DNA of 33,139 bases from an uncultured Nitrospiraceae bacterium (GCA_937139565.1 CAKZQH010000049.1:1-33139); one strand, 5' to 3'; counted from the stretch's first letter, positions 16,193 through 25,367 are shown. Notes: a model not told the origin generated them from the letters alone. Made by a program: numbers and translations.

Positions 16193-16844
16193 GTCAACCG
16201 ATACCTGGAGAGTATTTAGAATCCAGTCTGAACTTGTAGAAGGATTTGAAACTTTACACGGCATAGGTCCTGCAGTTTCAATTTTTGGAAGTGCACGATT
16301 AACAGAGGAAAGTTTTTATTATAAAGAAGCATTTAAAGTGGCTAAACTCCTTAGTCAATGTGGTTTCTCTGTTATTACTGGTGGTGGTCCTGGCATTATG
16401 GAGGCAGCAAATAAAGGAGCTCAGTTAGGAAAAGGCAAATCCATTGGTCTTAACATAGAGCTTCCCCATGAACAAAGACCCAATAAATATCTTGATATAT
16501 CCCTTAATTTTCGATATTTCTTTGTAAGAAAGCTGATGTTTATAAAATACTCAATAGGATTTATTATTTTTCCAGGTGGTTATGGGACTTTTGATGAACT
16601 TTTTGAAGCATTAACCCTTGTCCAGACAAATAAGATAAAGAGTTTTCCTGTTGTGCTATATGGTTCTGAATACTGGAAAGGCTTAATAGATTGGCTAAAA
16701 AACTCTCCACAGTCAATTGGTGCTATTAGCCTTGAAGACTTGAATTACTTTGTATTAATTGACAATCCCGAAGCTGTTTGTGGCTACTTAAGAAATTATC
16801 TTACAAGACTAAATGTGCCCTTGCCAGAGTTTCATTATGAATAA
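16176..16844 (+). CDS. LOG family protein (TIGR00730-like)
   Basis: 222 aa from this start. Carries the two family signatures GGGPGIMEAANKGA and FPGGYGTFDELFEALT of LOG proteins, which hydrolyse nucleoside 5'-monophosphates to base and ribose 5-phosphate (cytokinin activation in plants, nucleotide salvage or turnover in bacteria). Often misnamed lysine decarboxylase. The ATG at 16176 is preferred because AGAGGA lies 5-6 nt before it; an ATG at 16170 would add two residues. Either start lies within the end of the GroES-like gene, so translation is coupled. A second, smaller LOG-fold gene is at 7766. Confidence 0.85.
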   Translation: MIEDFKSTDTWRVFRIQSELVEGFETLHGIGPAVSIFGSARLTEESFYYKEAFKVAKLLSQCGFSVITGGGPGIMEAANKGAQLGKGKSIGLNIELPHEQRPNKYLDISLNFRYFFVRKLMFIKYSIGFIIFPGGYGTFDELFEALTLVQTNKIKSFPVVLYGSEYWKGLIDWLKNSPQSIGAISLEDLNYFVLIDNPEAVCGYLRNYLTRLNVPLPEFHYE

Positions 16845-16846
16845 TA

Positions 16847-17905
16847 ATGCATAAAGTAAACTTAAAGGCTTTAGAATTTTCAGAGTTAGAGGAAATTATA
16901 AAGTCCCATTTGCTTCCTCCTTACAGGCTAAAACAATTAGTTCAATGGCTTTATAAAAAAAACATCACAACCCTTGAGGAAATAACAGAATGGCCTAAAA
17001 CCTTAAGGGAAATCTTTTCTCAAAAGTATTATATTGGATGCCTGCGTCTGATTGACAGAAAAAAAAGCGTTGATTTTACAGAGAAATTTCTTTTTGAACT
17101 TGAAGATGGTGAAACAGTAGAAAGCGTTTTAATTCCTGATGGTGATAGATTAACTCTTTGTATATCATCACAGGTAGGATGTCCTTTAGGTTGTAAATTT
17201 TGTCTTACTGGAAAAATTGGATACAGAAGAAATTTGGCAACATGGGAAATAATTGATCAATTTCTTCAAGTAAGCAAATTTCTTCAAAAGGAAGGAAAGG
17301 TAATTACAAATATAGTTTTTATGGGAATGGGAGAGCCTCTTCTTAATTTTGAAAATATCCTAAATGCTCTGTGGAGATTTAAGAATTGGATTAATTTTTC
17401 ACCAAGAAGGATTACTCTATCCACCGCAGGAATAGTTCCAGCACTAAGAAAATTGGGAACTTCTGCTCCCTCTGTTAAGCTTGCAATTTCTCTAAATGCA
17501 GCTGATGACAAAAAGAGAAGTCTAATTATGCCAATTAATAATAAATATCCACTTAGGGAACTGTTAAAGACCCTTCGAGAATATCCCTTAAAGTATGGAC
17601 AGCGAATAACCTTTGAGTATGTGATGCTTAAAGGCATAAATACTTCAAAGGAAGATGCATTAAAATTGGCTAAAATTTTAAAAGGAATTCCTTCAAAGAT
17701 TAATTTAATTCCCTTTAATCCCTGGGAAGGATGTGATTTTCAAAGACCTGATGAAGAGGAGATAATACAGTTTCAGAACCTTTTAATTTCTCAGGGATAT
17801 TCAGTTTTTATAAGAAAGAGCAAGGGAAAAGACATTCTTGCAGCCTGTGGTCAACTTAGGGCAAATTATTTAAATCATACAAGGAAGTCTAAAATAAATA
17901 AATAA
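16847..17905 (+). CDS. rlmN: Dual-specificity RNA methyltransferase RlmN
   Basis: Radical SAM enzyme that puts C2-methyl groups on A2503 of 23S rRNA and A37 of some tRNAs. 352 aa, normal length. The 4Fe-4S motif CPLGCKFC gives C112, C116 and C119, of which C119 also acts in the mechanism; the C-terminal ILAACGQL cysteine (about C334) is the residue transiently methylated. Other signatures are MGMGEPLLNFENIL, RRITLSTAGIVP and INLIPFNPW. The ATG is 2 bp after the stop of the LOG gene with no strong ribosome site, so it depends on readthrough from upstream. A bidirectional terminator follows. Confidence 0.96.
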   Translation: MHKVNLKALEFSELEEIIKSHLLPPYRLKQLVQWLYKKNITTLEEITEWPKTLREIFSQKYYIGCLRLIDRKKSVDFTEKFLFELEDGETVESVLIPDGDRLTLCISSQVGCPLGCKFCLTGKIGYRRNLATWEIIDQFLQVSKFLQKEGKVITNIVFMGMGEPLLNFENILNALWRFKNWINFSPRRITLSTAGIVPALRKLGTSAPSVKLAISLNAADDKKRSLIMPINNKYPLRELLKTLREYPLKYGQRITFEYVMLKGINTSKEDALKLAKILKGIPSKINLIPFNPWEGCDFQRPDEEEIIQFQNLLISQGYSVFIRKSKGKDILAACGQLRANYLNHTRKSKINK

Positions 17906-17942
17906 ATTTTTAAGGGTAAAGACAGATTTTTTTATCAAAGTT

Positions 17943-17980
17943 AAAAAAACGATCCTGGTGAGCTTGCCAGGATCGGTTTT
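17943..17980. terminator. Bidirectional rho-independent terminator between rlmN and the YkgJ-like gene
   Basis: CGATCCTGG (17950-17958) and CCAGGATCG (17967-17975) are perfect 9-bp complements around an 8-nt loop. GTTTT follows on the plus strand and a seven-T run follows on the minus strand. It can end both the nrdJ-rlmN unit and the dapL unit, which converge here. Confidence 0.85.
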
Positions 17981-17983
17981 AAA

Positions 17984-18748
17984 TTATTTGTTTTTAAGCT
18001 TTAAGGTTTCCTTTACCATTAATAGGAATTTCACATAATCAAAGGCAAAATTCATAAGTTCCTCTTCGTCTTCTTTCATTTTTTTAATTCTCTCTTCAGA
18101 TACATCGAAAATATTAAGAAATTTACTTTCAAATACAAATCTTCTAAAAGCATCAATGTCATAGCAAGCAGTATAGAAGGCTTTTTGTTTTTTTTCATCA
18201 AGTTTTTCTGCCTTGAGATTTCTTGTGAAAAAAAGCTCTCTCCATCCCTTGTTCATGTCATCGTAAAGGTCAACGCCTTGATCTTTTCTCCATTCGGCTA
18301 TTGTCCATTCTTTTTCCTCATCAAAGCCTTTGCAATGGGGCTCTTTAACGAAAAAGTAGTGTTCTTCAGTAATCCCATCAGTTAGGTCAAATTTTTTAAG
18401 GGACGCCTGACCTATTGGATAGTATCTACAGGTAGCAGGCCTGTCTTCATATACAGAACAGCCTTTTTCGCAAAGGAAAGGACAGGTTTTCTCATTGTCA
18501 TCGTTTTTATTCAAGAAAACAAAAGGATATCCGCTTCTTGGCTCTATAAAAACATAGGTATATTTCATAAGAAATTCCCCAGAAGACATATTAAATCTTC
18601 TTTTAAGTCTCATGATGTCATAGGGAGTAAGCATTATATCTATGTTTTTACAGCAGCTTTTGTAGCAAGAAATTCCTGGATAACAGCGAAATTTAAACTT
18701 AGATTCAAGATTTAGCTCCTCAGGAGCAATTGCATTAATATTTAACAT
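17984..18748 (-). CDS. YkgJ-family cysteine-cluster protein (putative metal-binding)
   Basis: 254 aa. Two cysteine groups, C22/C28/C32/C33 (RCYPGISCYKSCCK) and C89/C93/C97/C107 (CPFLCEKGCSVYEDRPATCRYYPIG), match the YkgJ/UPF0153 pattern, thought to bind zinc or an iron-sulfur cluster. The C-terminal half is charged and helical. Function unknown. Last gene of dapL-yjbQ-ykgJ; its ATG overlaps the stop of the yjbQ-like gene by one base. Confidence 0.8.
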   Translation of the reverse strand: MLNINAIAPEELNLESKFKFRCYPGISCYKSCCKNIDIMLTPYDIMRLKRRFNMSSGEFLMKYTYVFIEPRSGYPFVFLNKNDDNEKTCPFLCEKGCSVYEDRPATCRYYPIGQASLKKFDLTDGITEEHYFFVKEPHCKGFDEEKEWTIAEWRKDQGVDLYDDMNKGWRELFFTRNLKAEKLDEKKQKAFYTACYDIDAFRRFVFESKFLNIFDVSEERIKKMKEDEEELMNFAFDYVKFLLMVKETLKLKNK

Positions 18749-19152
18749 TATTCCTCCTCTTTTATTATTTTTATGTAAACCTTTCTTGTTCTTGGACCAT
18801 CAAATTCGCAGAAAAAAATACTTTGCCACTGTCCTAATATAAGCCTTCCTCCTTCGATAAATACACTTGCCGATGAGCCCACAAGGGTTGCTTTTATATG
18901 ACTATCAGCATTCCCTTCAATGTGAGAGTAAGCTTCTGTCGGAGGGGCTATTTTTTTAAGGGCATACAGGATGTCTTTTTTTACTGAAGGATCTGCGCCT
19001 TCGTTTATAGTTACCCCTGCAGTTGTGTGGGGCACATAGATATAGCAGACGCCATTTTTGATTCCCCTTTCTTTTACGATTTTTTCAACCTCTGCTCTGA
19101 TGTCAACCATTTCTTCTCTTGATGAAGTTTTAACGCTGATAGTTTTTATCAT
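18748..19152 (-). CDS. YjbQ/UPF0047 family protein
   Basis: 134 aa, typical length. Family motifs: VPHTTAGVTINEGADP (residues 45-60), HIEGNADSHIKATLVGSS and LGQWQSIFFCEFDGPRTRKVYIKI. In Escherichia coli the family can substitute weakly for thiamine-phosphate synthase, but the true role is unknown. Overlaps dapL by 4 nt and the YkgJ-like gene by 1 nt. Confidence 0.9.
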   Translation of the reverse strand: MIKTISVKTSSREEMVDIRAEVEKIVKERGIKNGVCYIYVPHTTAGVTINEGADPSVKKDILYALKKIAPPTEAYSHIEGNADSHIKATLVGSSASVFIEGGRLILGQWQSIFFCEFDGPRTRKVYIKIIKEEE

Positions 19153-20312
19153 AGTTTGAGCCTCCCTATTCTCTCAACGGCTTCGGATATTTTTTCTTTT
19201 GATTGAGTAAGGGCGAATCGTATATATCCTTCTCCATGCTCACCAAAACCAACTCCAGGAGTACATAAAACCTCGGTCTCTTTTAATAGCTTGGCAACAA
19301 AATCTATGGAATTTGTTCCACGTGGAACTTTTGTCCACAAATAGAATGTGGCCAATGGCTTTTCTACTTCAAATCCGACCTTTCTGAGTCCTTCAAATAG
19401 AATATCCCTTCTTGCCTTGTAAATATTTCTCAATTCCTTTAAATCACTCTCTTCTGTATTAAGGGCAACGATGCTTGCTTCCTGTATAGCTTGGAAAACT
19501 CCTGAGTCAAGATTGGTTTTAACTTTGCCTAGTCCCGCTAATATATCCTTATTACCAACCGCAAAGCCTATTCTCCATCCAGTCATATTATAGGTTTTTG
19601 AAAGAGAGTGAAACTCTATCCCTACTTCTTTTGCTCCTTCAACTTCCATAAAGCTAATAGGTTTTTCCTCAAAGTAAACCTCTGAGTACGCAGCATCATG
19701 GCACACAATAATATTATATTTTTGGGCAAATTCAATTACTTCCTTAAAAAATTCTGCTGTTGCACAAGCTGATGTGGGATTGTTTGGATAATTAATAAAC
19801 ATGAGCTTTGCCCTCTTACAAATATCTTCAGGAATTTCCTGTAAATTAGGCAAAAAGTGATTTTCCTTCTTAAGGGGCATGAAATAAGGAATACCACCTG
19901 CAAACTTAGTTCCAACAGGATAAACAGGATAGCCAGGCGATGGAACTAAAACAACATCTCCTGGGTCTATAAAGGCAAGGGGGATGTGGCCTATTCCTTC
20001 TTTGGAACCAATGAGCGAGAGAACTTCTCTCTCCGGGTCTAATTGAACTCCGAATCTCCTTTTATACCACCTTGCAACAGCCTCCCTGTATGAAAGCATG
20101 CCCTCATAGCTTGGATATCGGTGGTGTTCAGGTTTTTCAACTGCTTCTTTCATTGCCTCGATTATGTGGGTAGGTGTGGGAATATCAGGGTCACCGATGC
20201 TTAAGTCAATAAGTTGAGCTCCCTTTGAAAGAGCTTCTCTTTTCATTTGGTCAATTGCTGCAAAAAGATAAGGTGGTAGAGTTCTGATTCTTTCTGCAAA
20301 CTGAATCTCCAT
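19149..20312 (-). CDS. dapL: LL-diaminopimelate aminotransferase
   Basis: PLP enzyme that makes LL-diaminopimelate straight from tetrahydrodipicolinate, bypassing three steps of lysine/peptidoglycan precursor synthesis. 387 aa. Class I aminotransferase landmarks: NYPNNPT (N178 contacts PLP), CHDAAYSEVYF (D206, Y209), HSLSKTYNMTGWRIGF (K239 Schiff base, R247 carboxylate). DLSIGDPDIPTP and SLIGSKEGIGHIPLAF are typical of the DapL group rather than aspartate aminotransferase. GGGAGG precedes the ATG. It heads an operon with yjbQ-like and YkgJ-like genes; their link to lysine synthesis is unclear. A close aminotransferase with other substrates is the main alternative. Confidence 0.85.
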   Translation of the reverse strand: MEIQFAERIRTLPPYLFAAIDQMKREALSKGAQLIDLSIGDPDIPTPTHIIEAMKEAVEKPEHHRYPSYEGMLSYREAVARWYKRRFGVQLDPEREVLSLIGSKEGIGHIPLAFIDPGDVVLVPSPGYPVYPVGTKFAGGIPYFMPLKKENHFLPNLQEIPEDICKRAKLMFINYPNNPTSACATAEFFKEVIEFAQKYNIIVCHDAAYSEVYFEEKPISFMEVEGAKEVGIEFHSLSKTYNMTGWRIGFAVGNKDILAGLGKVKTNLDSGVFQAIQEASIVALNTEESDLKELRNIYKARRDILFEGLRKVGFEVEKPLATFYLWTKVPRGTNSIDFVAKLLKETEVLCTPGVGFGEHGEGYIRFALTQSKEKISEAVERIGRLKL

Positions 20313-20556
20313 TTATTTCCTCCCATTACAAAAATTTATTTATTCAGTTTACAAAAAAAGAATTGATATTTCCAAATTGCAGAATCCTACGTCTTGTTTT
20401 CATTAATATTTCCTTTTCGCTTGAATGCCGAGTTAGACTTTAGAAATAAATCTTTATTTACTTATTTGTTTAGCCACCTCTCGGTCTATTTTTTTGTGAT
20501 AGATTCTGATGCTACTTTCTGTCTTTCAAAATTTGAATAAAAAGCCCAAGGGTAAA

Positions 20557-20565
20557 TGTTATAAT
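20557..20565 (+). promoter_or_regulatory. Extended -10 promoter of the SDH-type protease gene
   Basis: TGTTATAAT is an extended -10 (TGn plus TATAAT) ending 24 bp before the ATG at 20590. No well-spaced -35 is seen, which extended -10 promoters can tolerate. A GAGGAGGGG ribosome site follows. The rest of 20313-20556 shows no gene. Confidence 0.5.
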
Positions 20566-20589
20566 TTTAAAAAAAGCGAGGAGGGGAAA

Positions 20590-21408
20590 ATGCAGTTTGA
20601 TCCAATGGTTTTTTTTTGGATTTTTCTCATAATAATCGCAATTCAACCCATTATAAGACAAAAGCTTCTTGAAAATGCAAGGTTAAAACTGATTGCAGAG
20701 ATTGAAAAAAAGAGAAATAGTCGAGTAATTCTTTTGGTTCATAGACAGGAGATAATGAGCTTTTTAGGCTTTCCTATCATGCGTTATATTGATATTAACG
20801 ATTCTGAGGATGTCTTAAGAGCAATCTATATGACCGATGAAGAAATGCCAATCGATCTTGTAGTCCACACTCCAGGAGGACTTGCTATTGCAGCTACTCA
20901 GATTGCAAGAGCACTTTCAAAACATAAGGGCAAAGTTACTGTTTTTGTGCCGCACTATGCCATGTCTGGTGGGACTTTGATTGCTCTTGCAGCTGACGAG
21001 ATCGTTATGTGTGAACATGCTGTGCTTGGTCCTCTCGATCCTCAGTTAGGACAGTTTCCTGCCGTTTCTTTGCTGCAGGTGGTAGAAAAAAAACCTTTAA
21101 GTGAAATTGATGACTCAACCTTAATTCTTGCAGATCAGGCTGAAAAGGCAATAAGGCAGATGAAGGAAACTATAGTAGAAATCGTATCCCGTAGTTATTC
21201 TTCTGAAATTGGAAGACAAATAGCAGAAAAACTTGTCTCTGGAAAATGGACCCATGACTATCCACTAAGTGCCGAAGAAGCAAAAGATTTAGGGCTACCA
21301 ATTTCAACAGATATGCCCAAAGAAATAATGCTGCTTATGAGTTTATATCCCCAACCAGTTAGGCACTCTGTAGAGTATATACCAATAAAAAAAAGTGGCA
21401 AGGTTTAA
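20590..21408 (+). CDS. Serine dehydrogenase proteinase (SDH/ClpP-like) family membrane protein
   Basis: 272 aa. Residues 6-22 form an N-terminal membrane anchor. The body has the ClpP/SppA crotonase-like fold signatures LVVHTPGGLAIAA (oxyanion region, 91-102) and HYAMSGGTLIALAADEIVM, where S126 is the predicted nucleophile. Length and motifs fit the SDH proteinase family rather than classic SppA. Likely cleaves membrane or signal peptides; the substrate is unknown. The start at 20590 has a strong GAGGAGGGG ribosome site, while an upstream in-frame ATG at 20509 has none and would precede the promoter. It converges with trkH, leaving one base between stops. Confidence 0.85.
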   Translation: MQFDPMVFFWIFLIIIAIQPIIRQKLLENARLKLIAEIEKKRNSRVILLVHRQEIMSFLGFPIMRYIDINDSEDVLRAIYMTDEEMPIDLVVHTPGGLAIAATQIARALSKHKGKVTVFVPHYAMSGGTLIALAADEIVMCEHAVLGPLDPQLGQFPAVSLLQVVEKKPLSEIDDSTLILADQAEKAIRQMKETIVEIVSRSYSSEIGRQIAEKLVSGKWTHDYPLSAEEAKDLGLPISTDMPKEIMLLMSLYPQPVRHSVEYIPIKKSGKV

Positions 21409-21409
21409 T

Positions 21410-22858
21410 TTATTTTTTCCAGAATGCAGGGGTTAAGAGAATTAATACAGTATAGTATTCGAGTCTTCCTGCAAGCATGCAAAAAATAAGAATCCATTTG
21501 CCAAATACGGGAATGGAGGCATAATTCTGCGATGGGCCTGCCTCCCCTAATGCAGGCCCCACATTATTCATAGCTGAAATGACAGTTGAAACGGATGTAA
21601 CTATATCAAGGCCTGTGGCTGTCATAGCAATACTTGAAAGAGCACATACAAAGATTGCAAGGAATACAAAACCCCAGATACTACCGAGGGTTTCTTTAGT
21701 AAGAAACTTATCGTCAAGTTTCAGCGAAAGAACAGCTCTTGGATGAATTAGCTGGAAAAACTCCCTGTAAATCTGCTTTGTCATAAGATAAATTCTTACC
21801 TGTTTTATTCCTCCTGCTGTTGAGCCAATCATGCCACCAAAAAACATTATTATTAACAATAACAACTGAGCAAAGGAACTCCATTTAACATAATCAGCGG
21901 TGGCATAACCTGTAGTTGTTATGATTGATATGACCTGAAATACACCAAATCTAAAGGATTCCTCAAAGGATTCGTAATAGCTAAATCTTAAATGAAGACT
22001 AATGATTAATATGGTAAGGAGAACTACAAAAAAATAGAAACGAAATTCAGCATTTTTAAGGAAAATTTTATAATTTCCTCGCATAAAGTAAAAATAGAGA
22101 GCAAAATTAGCACCTCCAAGAAACATGCCTAAGCTTGAAATATAATCTATCAACGGACTGTTAAAATATCCAATGCTTAAATTCTTAGTTGAAAAACCTC
22201 CGGTTGATATGGTGGTAAAGGCATGACAGATGGCATCATACATTTCCATACCAGCAAGATAGTAAAGCAGTACTATTAAAAGCGTTATTCCTGCATATAT
22301 TAACCAGAGAGCTTTTGCAGTATCAATTATTCGTGGTCTTAACTTGTCAACGCTTATTTCTGGCACTTCAGCTTTAAAAAGTTGCATTCCACCTGTTCCA
22401 ATTATAGGTAAAATAGCAAGAGCAAAAACTATAATTCCCATTCCTCCAATCCACTGGGTCATGCTTCTCCAAAATAGAAGTCCTGCAGGAAGGCTTTCTA
22501 CATCTGAGAAAATACTTGCACCTGTGGTTGTAAATCCTGACATAGACTCAAAAAAAGCATCAGTAAAGGAATTTACCGAGGCAGTAAAAACATAGGGAAG
22601 AGAACCAAATAAACTAACGCTAATCCATGAAAGAGTAACTATCATAAAGGCTTCCCTGTACATAATTTCTTCGTGCCTGTATTGTTTCGTAAGAGAAAGC
22701 ATTAAAGTCCCTGAAAAAAGAGTAAGAAGCAAAGATGCACCTAATGCAGGTAAATCACCAGATTTATTTATGATAGAGACTAAGACTGGTACAGCCATAA
22801 AAATTGACAGAATTATAAGGATAATGCCTACTATGTTAAATACGGTTTTAAAATTCAT
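21410..22858 (-). CDS. trkH: Trk-type potassium uptake protein TrkH
   Basis: 482 aa inner-membrane K+ channel/transporter. The four pore-loop repeats are visible: SGFTTTGAS, TTISTGGFSTKN, IITTTGYATADY and MNNVGPALGE, each with the central Gly of the selectivity filter. Hydrophobic helices flank each one. Its ATG overlaps the trkA stop by 4 nt, so channel and gate are co-translated. Partner: TrkA rings bind the cytoplasmic face and open it in response to nucleotide. Confidence 0.96.
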   Translation of the reverse strand: MNFKTVFNIVGIILIILSIFMAVPVLVSIINKSGDLPALGASLLLTLFSGTLMLSLTKQYRHEEIMYREAFMIVTLSWISVSLFGSLPYVFTASVNSFTDAFFESMSGFTTTGASIFSDVESLPAGLLFWRSMTQWIGGMGIIVFALAILPIIGTGGMQLFKAEVPEISVDKLRPRIIDTAKALWLIYAGITLLIVLLYYLAGMEMYDAICHAFTTISTGGFSTKNLSIGYFNSPLIDYISSLGMFLGGANFALYFYFMRGNYKIFLKNAEFRFYFFVVLLTILIISLHLRFSYYESFEESFRFGVFQVISIITTTGYATADYVKWSSFAQLLLLIIMFFGGMIGSTAGGIKQVRIYLMTKQIYREFFQLIHPRAVLSLKLDDKFLTKETLGSIWGFVFLAIFVCALSSIAMTATGLDIVTSVSTVISAMNNVGPALGEAGPSQNYASIPVFGKWILIFCMLAGRLEYYTVLILLTPAFWKK

Positions 22859-24195
22859 ATAAGAAGCTTCTCGACCGCTTTTATAGATTCTTTCAGGGCA
22901 AAGATGATTAGCTTGTCTTGTTCTCTAATTATGTCCTCTCCAGATGGAATAATTATTCTATCATCTCTAATAATTGCACCAATGATAGAATTTTTCGGGA
23001 ATATTCCTTCCTTTAAATTTCGACCAACTATAGAAGATTTCTTAGATACTTTCACTTCCATAATTTCAGCCTTATTTTCTGCAATTGCTGTGAGTGAAAG
23101 CACTTCACCTTGCCGTATATATCTGAAAATTATGCCAGCGGTTATGAGTCTAGGACTCAGGACAGACTGTATTCCTAAGTTGTGGGCAAGGGGAATATAA
23201 TCTGCTCTATTTACAAGGGAAATAACCTTTTTTGCACCTAATTTTTTTGCAAGAAGAGCTGCCATAATATTTAATTCGTCATTGCCTGAGCAGGCAATGT
23301 AAGTATCTATATTAGCAATGTTTTCCTCAATTAATAGTTGCTTATCCGCTCCATCTCCGTGAAGTACCAATGTTTTTCCAAGATGCTTACTTAAAAATTT
23401 ACACTTATCTGCCTCCCTCTCAATTATTTTAATGTCTGCTTTGTTTTCCATCATGCTCGCAATATAGTAGCCAATTCGTCCACCGCCAAGAATCATAATT
23501 TTTTTTGCTGGATTTCCAGAAACTCCCAAGCTTTTTGCTACCTCCTGTATTTGCTCCTTAAGAATTGGTATATATACAATGTCACCTTCCTGTAAATAAT
23601 CCTCACCACTGGGAATAATAACACTTTCGTCTCTCTCAATGGCTCCAATTATAAGGTCTCGGTTTAAAAAGGTTCGAATGGCTTTTAACTTTTTTCCATT
23701 TACAGGACTATCCTTTGGAATTTTAAATCCGATAACCATAATTTTTTCCTGTTCAAATCCTATAACCTCACTGGCAAAGGGATTCTCAATCAGCTTCGTA
23801 ACTGCTTGGGCTGCTTCTAGTTCAGGATTAATAGCAGGATCTATATCAAGATTTGCACTACCAAGAAGTTCCTTATTAAAAAAATAGTCAGGATTTCTTA
23901 TTCGAGCTATTTTCCGTTTGATTTTGAACATTGCCTTTCCAAGAAGGCAGGCAATCATGTTAGTTTCATCGCTGTTTGTCACAGCAAGCAAAATATCAGC
24001 CCTATCTGCACCTGCCTCTTTAAATGCTGAAGGATCGCTTCCCTCAGCTTCTATGGTAGCTATATCTAGCTCCTCTGCGACTTTTCTTAATTTGTTCCCA
24101 TCTCTGTCAATTATTACAACATCAACTCCCTCATAGGTAAGAAACTTTGCTATCTGATATCCAACCTCTCCTGCTCCAACGATAATTACTCTCAT
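22855..24195 (-). CDS. trkA: Trk system potassium uptake regulatory protein TrkA
   Basis: 446 aa cytoplasmic subunit made of two RCK-N/RCK-C tandem units. NAD(H)-binding loops are VGAGEVG (6-12) and LGGGRIG (236-242), and each is followed by a RCK-C half (VIPSGEDYLQEGDIV and IIPSGEDIIREQDKL). It regulates TrkH, encoded directly downstream with a 4-nt overlap. A weak GAGAG precedes the ATG. A sigma-70 promoter is seen upstream. Confidence 0.96.
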   Translation of the reverse strand: MRVIIVGAGEVGYQIAKFLTYEGVDVVIIDRDGNKLRKVAEELDIATIEAEGSDPSAFKEAGADRADILLAVTNSDETNMIACLLGKAMFKIKRKIARIRNPDYFFNKELLGSANLDIDPAINPELEAAQAVTKLIENPFASEVIGFEQEKIMVIGFKIPKDSPVNGKKLKAIRTFLNRDLIIGAIERDESVIIPSGEDYLQEGDIVYIPILKEQIQEVAKSLGVSGNPAKKIMILGGGRIGYYIASMMENKADIKIIEREADKCKFLSKHLGKTLVLHGDGADKQLLIEENIANIDTYIACSGNDELNIMAALLAKKLGAKKVISLVNRADYIPLAHNLGIQSVLSPRLITAGIIFRYIRQGEVLSLTAIAENKAEIMEVKVSKKSSIVGRNLKEGIFPKNSIIGAIIRDDRIIIPSGEDIIREQDKLIIFALKESIKAVEKLLI

Positions 24196-24225
24196 CTTTT
24201 CTCTCTTTTAGATTTTTTTCGAGAT

Positions 24226-24255
24226 ATTATAGCATTTAAGGCTAAAGTTGGGCAA
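24226..24255 (-). promoter_or_regulatory. Promoter of trkA-trkH
   Basis: On the minus strand TTGCCC (24250-24255), an 18-bp spacer and a perfect TATAAT (24226-24231), 30 bp before the trkA ATG. It lies between the curli-operon terminator and trkA, so trkAH is a separate transcription unit. Confidence 0.5.
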
Positions 24256-24294
24256 ATAAAAGGATGAATCGGTTATTTGAAGGTTTTTAGCTAA

Positions 24295-24371
24295 GAAAAA
24301 AGGTTATCTTTAATAGATCATAATTTTTCTTCTTTTCATGTTCACTTGGCCTAAAGATTTAAAGATAACCT
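24295..24371 (-). terminator. Rho-independent terminator of the curli operon
   Basis: AGGTTATCTTTAA (24301-24313) and TTAAAGATAACCT (24359-24371) are perfect 13-bp complements, 42 bp after the csgG stop. On the minus strand the stem is directly followed by six T. The 45-nt loop is unusually long for a terminator, so the structure may have a second role. Confidence 0.75.
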
Positions 24372-24413
24372 ATTTATAAAATTAACATGGATTTTGAGAA
24401 CACTTTATTAACA

Positions 24414-25349
24414 TCATTTAAAAAGTTTCCTGGTTATGTCTTCTTCCTTTTTTTCTCCCCATTTTGTCTCATCTATTGAAGGAATTGAACTTCTTCCTTG
24501 TTTTTCTTCCTCATAGCGTTTAAGGATGCTATCAAGCTCTTTATCATCTTTTGGCTTCCAAAGCCCTCCTTTGACACCCTCAAGGATTAGATCGTAGACT
24601 GCCTTTTCTATTACCTCCTGTATAGCCATTTCTACAGGCTCATTGAAAGAGATGCCAGTTTCAGCTTCGAAGAGTCTGTTAAGTCTAACAAACCTGAATA
24701 TTCCGATGGAAATCTGCTGAGATAAAACAGTTTTTGTAGTCTGCACAGTTTTTAAGACTGCTCCTGTTTTCACAGATACAGCTCTCAAATAAACGGTTAC
24801 TCTATCCACCCTATATTCTGCGGCTCCACCTGCTCCAAAATATTTAGCACCAAGACCACCTGTTGATATATTGGAATCATAGCCAATAATGCCACCTTCA
24901 AGAATAACACCAGCGTAAAGAAGTGGTGGAAGTGCTTCCATAGACTTTTTCTGTTCTTCACTAAGATATATATCTCTCATTTGAAGTATAATTTTTCTTT
25001 CCTGAAGCAAGTTTGCAAGCCCTTCTCTTTCAAGCGGAATAAACCAACCACTATCTTCAAGTGCTTTTATTAGAATAGAAGTTGCACCCTGAGTTACAGC
25101 TGTTGAGAAATTTGTTGCATTAGTTGGAGCCTTGTATTGTCCGGTCTGGTCACGAAATTTATAGACAGCAACAGGAATTGGCTGGGCTGGCTTGGGCAAT
25201 GCGGTTAAATCCTGATGAATTGACGTAATATAATCAGGACCACTGGTTGCTCGCATTGAGGTAACTTCTGGCTTAAGTGCCATACATCCTCCGAGAAAAA
25301 CTATAAGAGAGAGAAATAGTAATTTAATTGTAAATTTTTCCTTCATCAT
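24414..25349 (-). CDS. csgG: Curli secretion channel CsgG, outer-membrane lipoprotein
   Basis: 311 aa. Lipobox FLGGC gives lipidation at C22. The body closely follows the CsgG pattern: FRDQTGQYK, NFSTAVTQGAT, GWFIPLEREGLANLLQERKII, EGGIIGYDSN, GGLGAKYFGAGG, FRFVRLNRLFEAE and NEPVEMAIQEVIE. CsgG forms a nonameric barrel that exports curlin subunits. In the constriction loop the conserved Asn-Phe pair is present (N80, F81) but the Tyr of the Escherichia coli constriction is not aligned, and the loop is about one residue longer. A C-terminal charged extension of ~35 residues goes beyond the usual end. Last gene of the operon, followed by a terminator. Confidence 0.95.
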   Translation of the reverse strand: MMKEKFTIKLLFLSLIVFLGGCMALKPEVTSMRATSGPDYITSIHQDLTALPKPAQPIPVAVYKFRDQTGQYKAPTNATNFSTAVTQGATSILIKALEDSGWFIPLEREGLANLLQERKIILQMRDIYLSEEQKKSMEALPPLLYAGVILEGGIIGYDSNISTGGLGAKYFGAGGAAEYRVDRVTVYLRAVSVKTGAVLKTVQTTKTVLSQQISIGIFRFVRLNRLFEAETGISFNEPVEMAIQEVIEKAVYDLILEGVKGGLWKPKDDKELDSILKRYEEEKQGRSSIPSIDETKWGEKKEEDITRKLFK

Positions 25350-25367
25350 CTTTTTTTCTCCTTTCTC

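Noticed and set aside
20509-20589. Longer N-terminus for the SDH-type protease
   Set aside because: The extended -10 promoter lies inside this stretch and the ATG at 20590 has a strong ribosome site followed by the membrane anchor.
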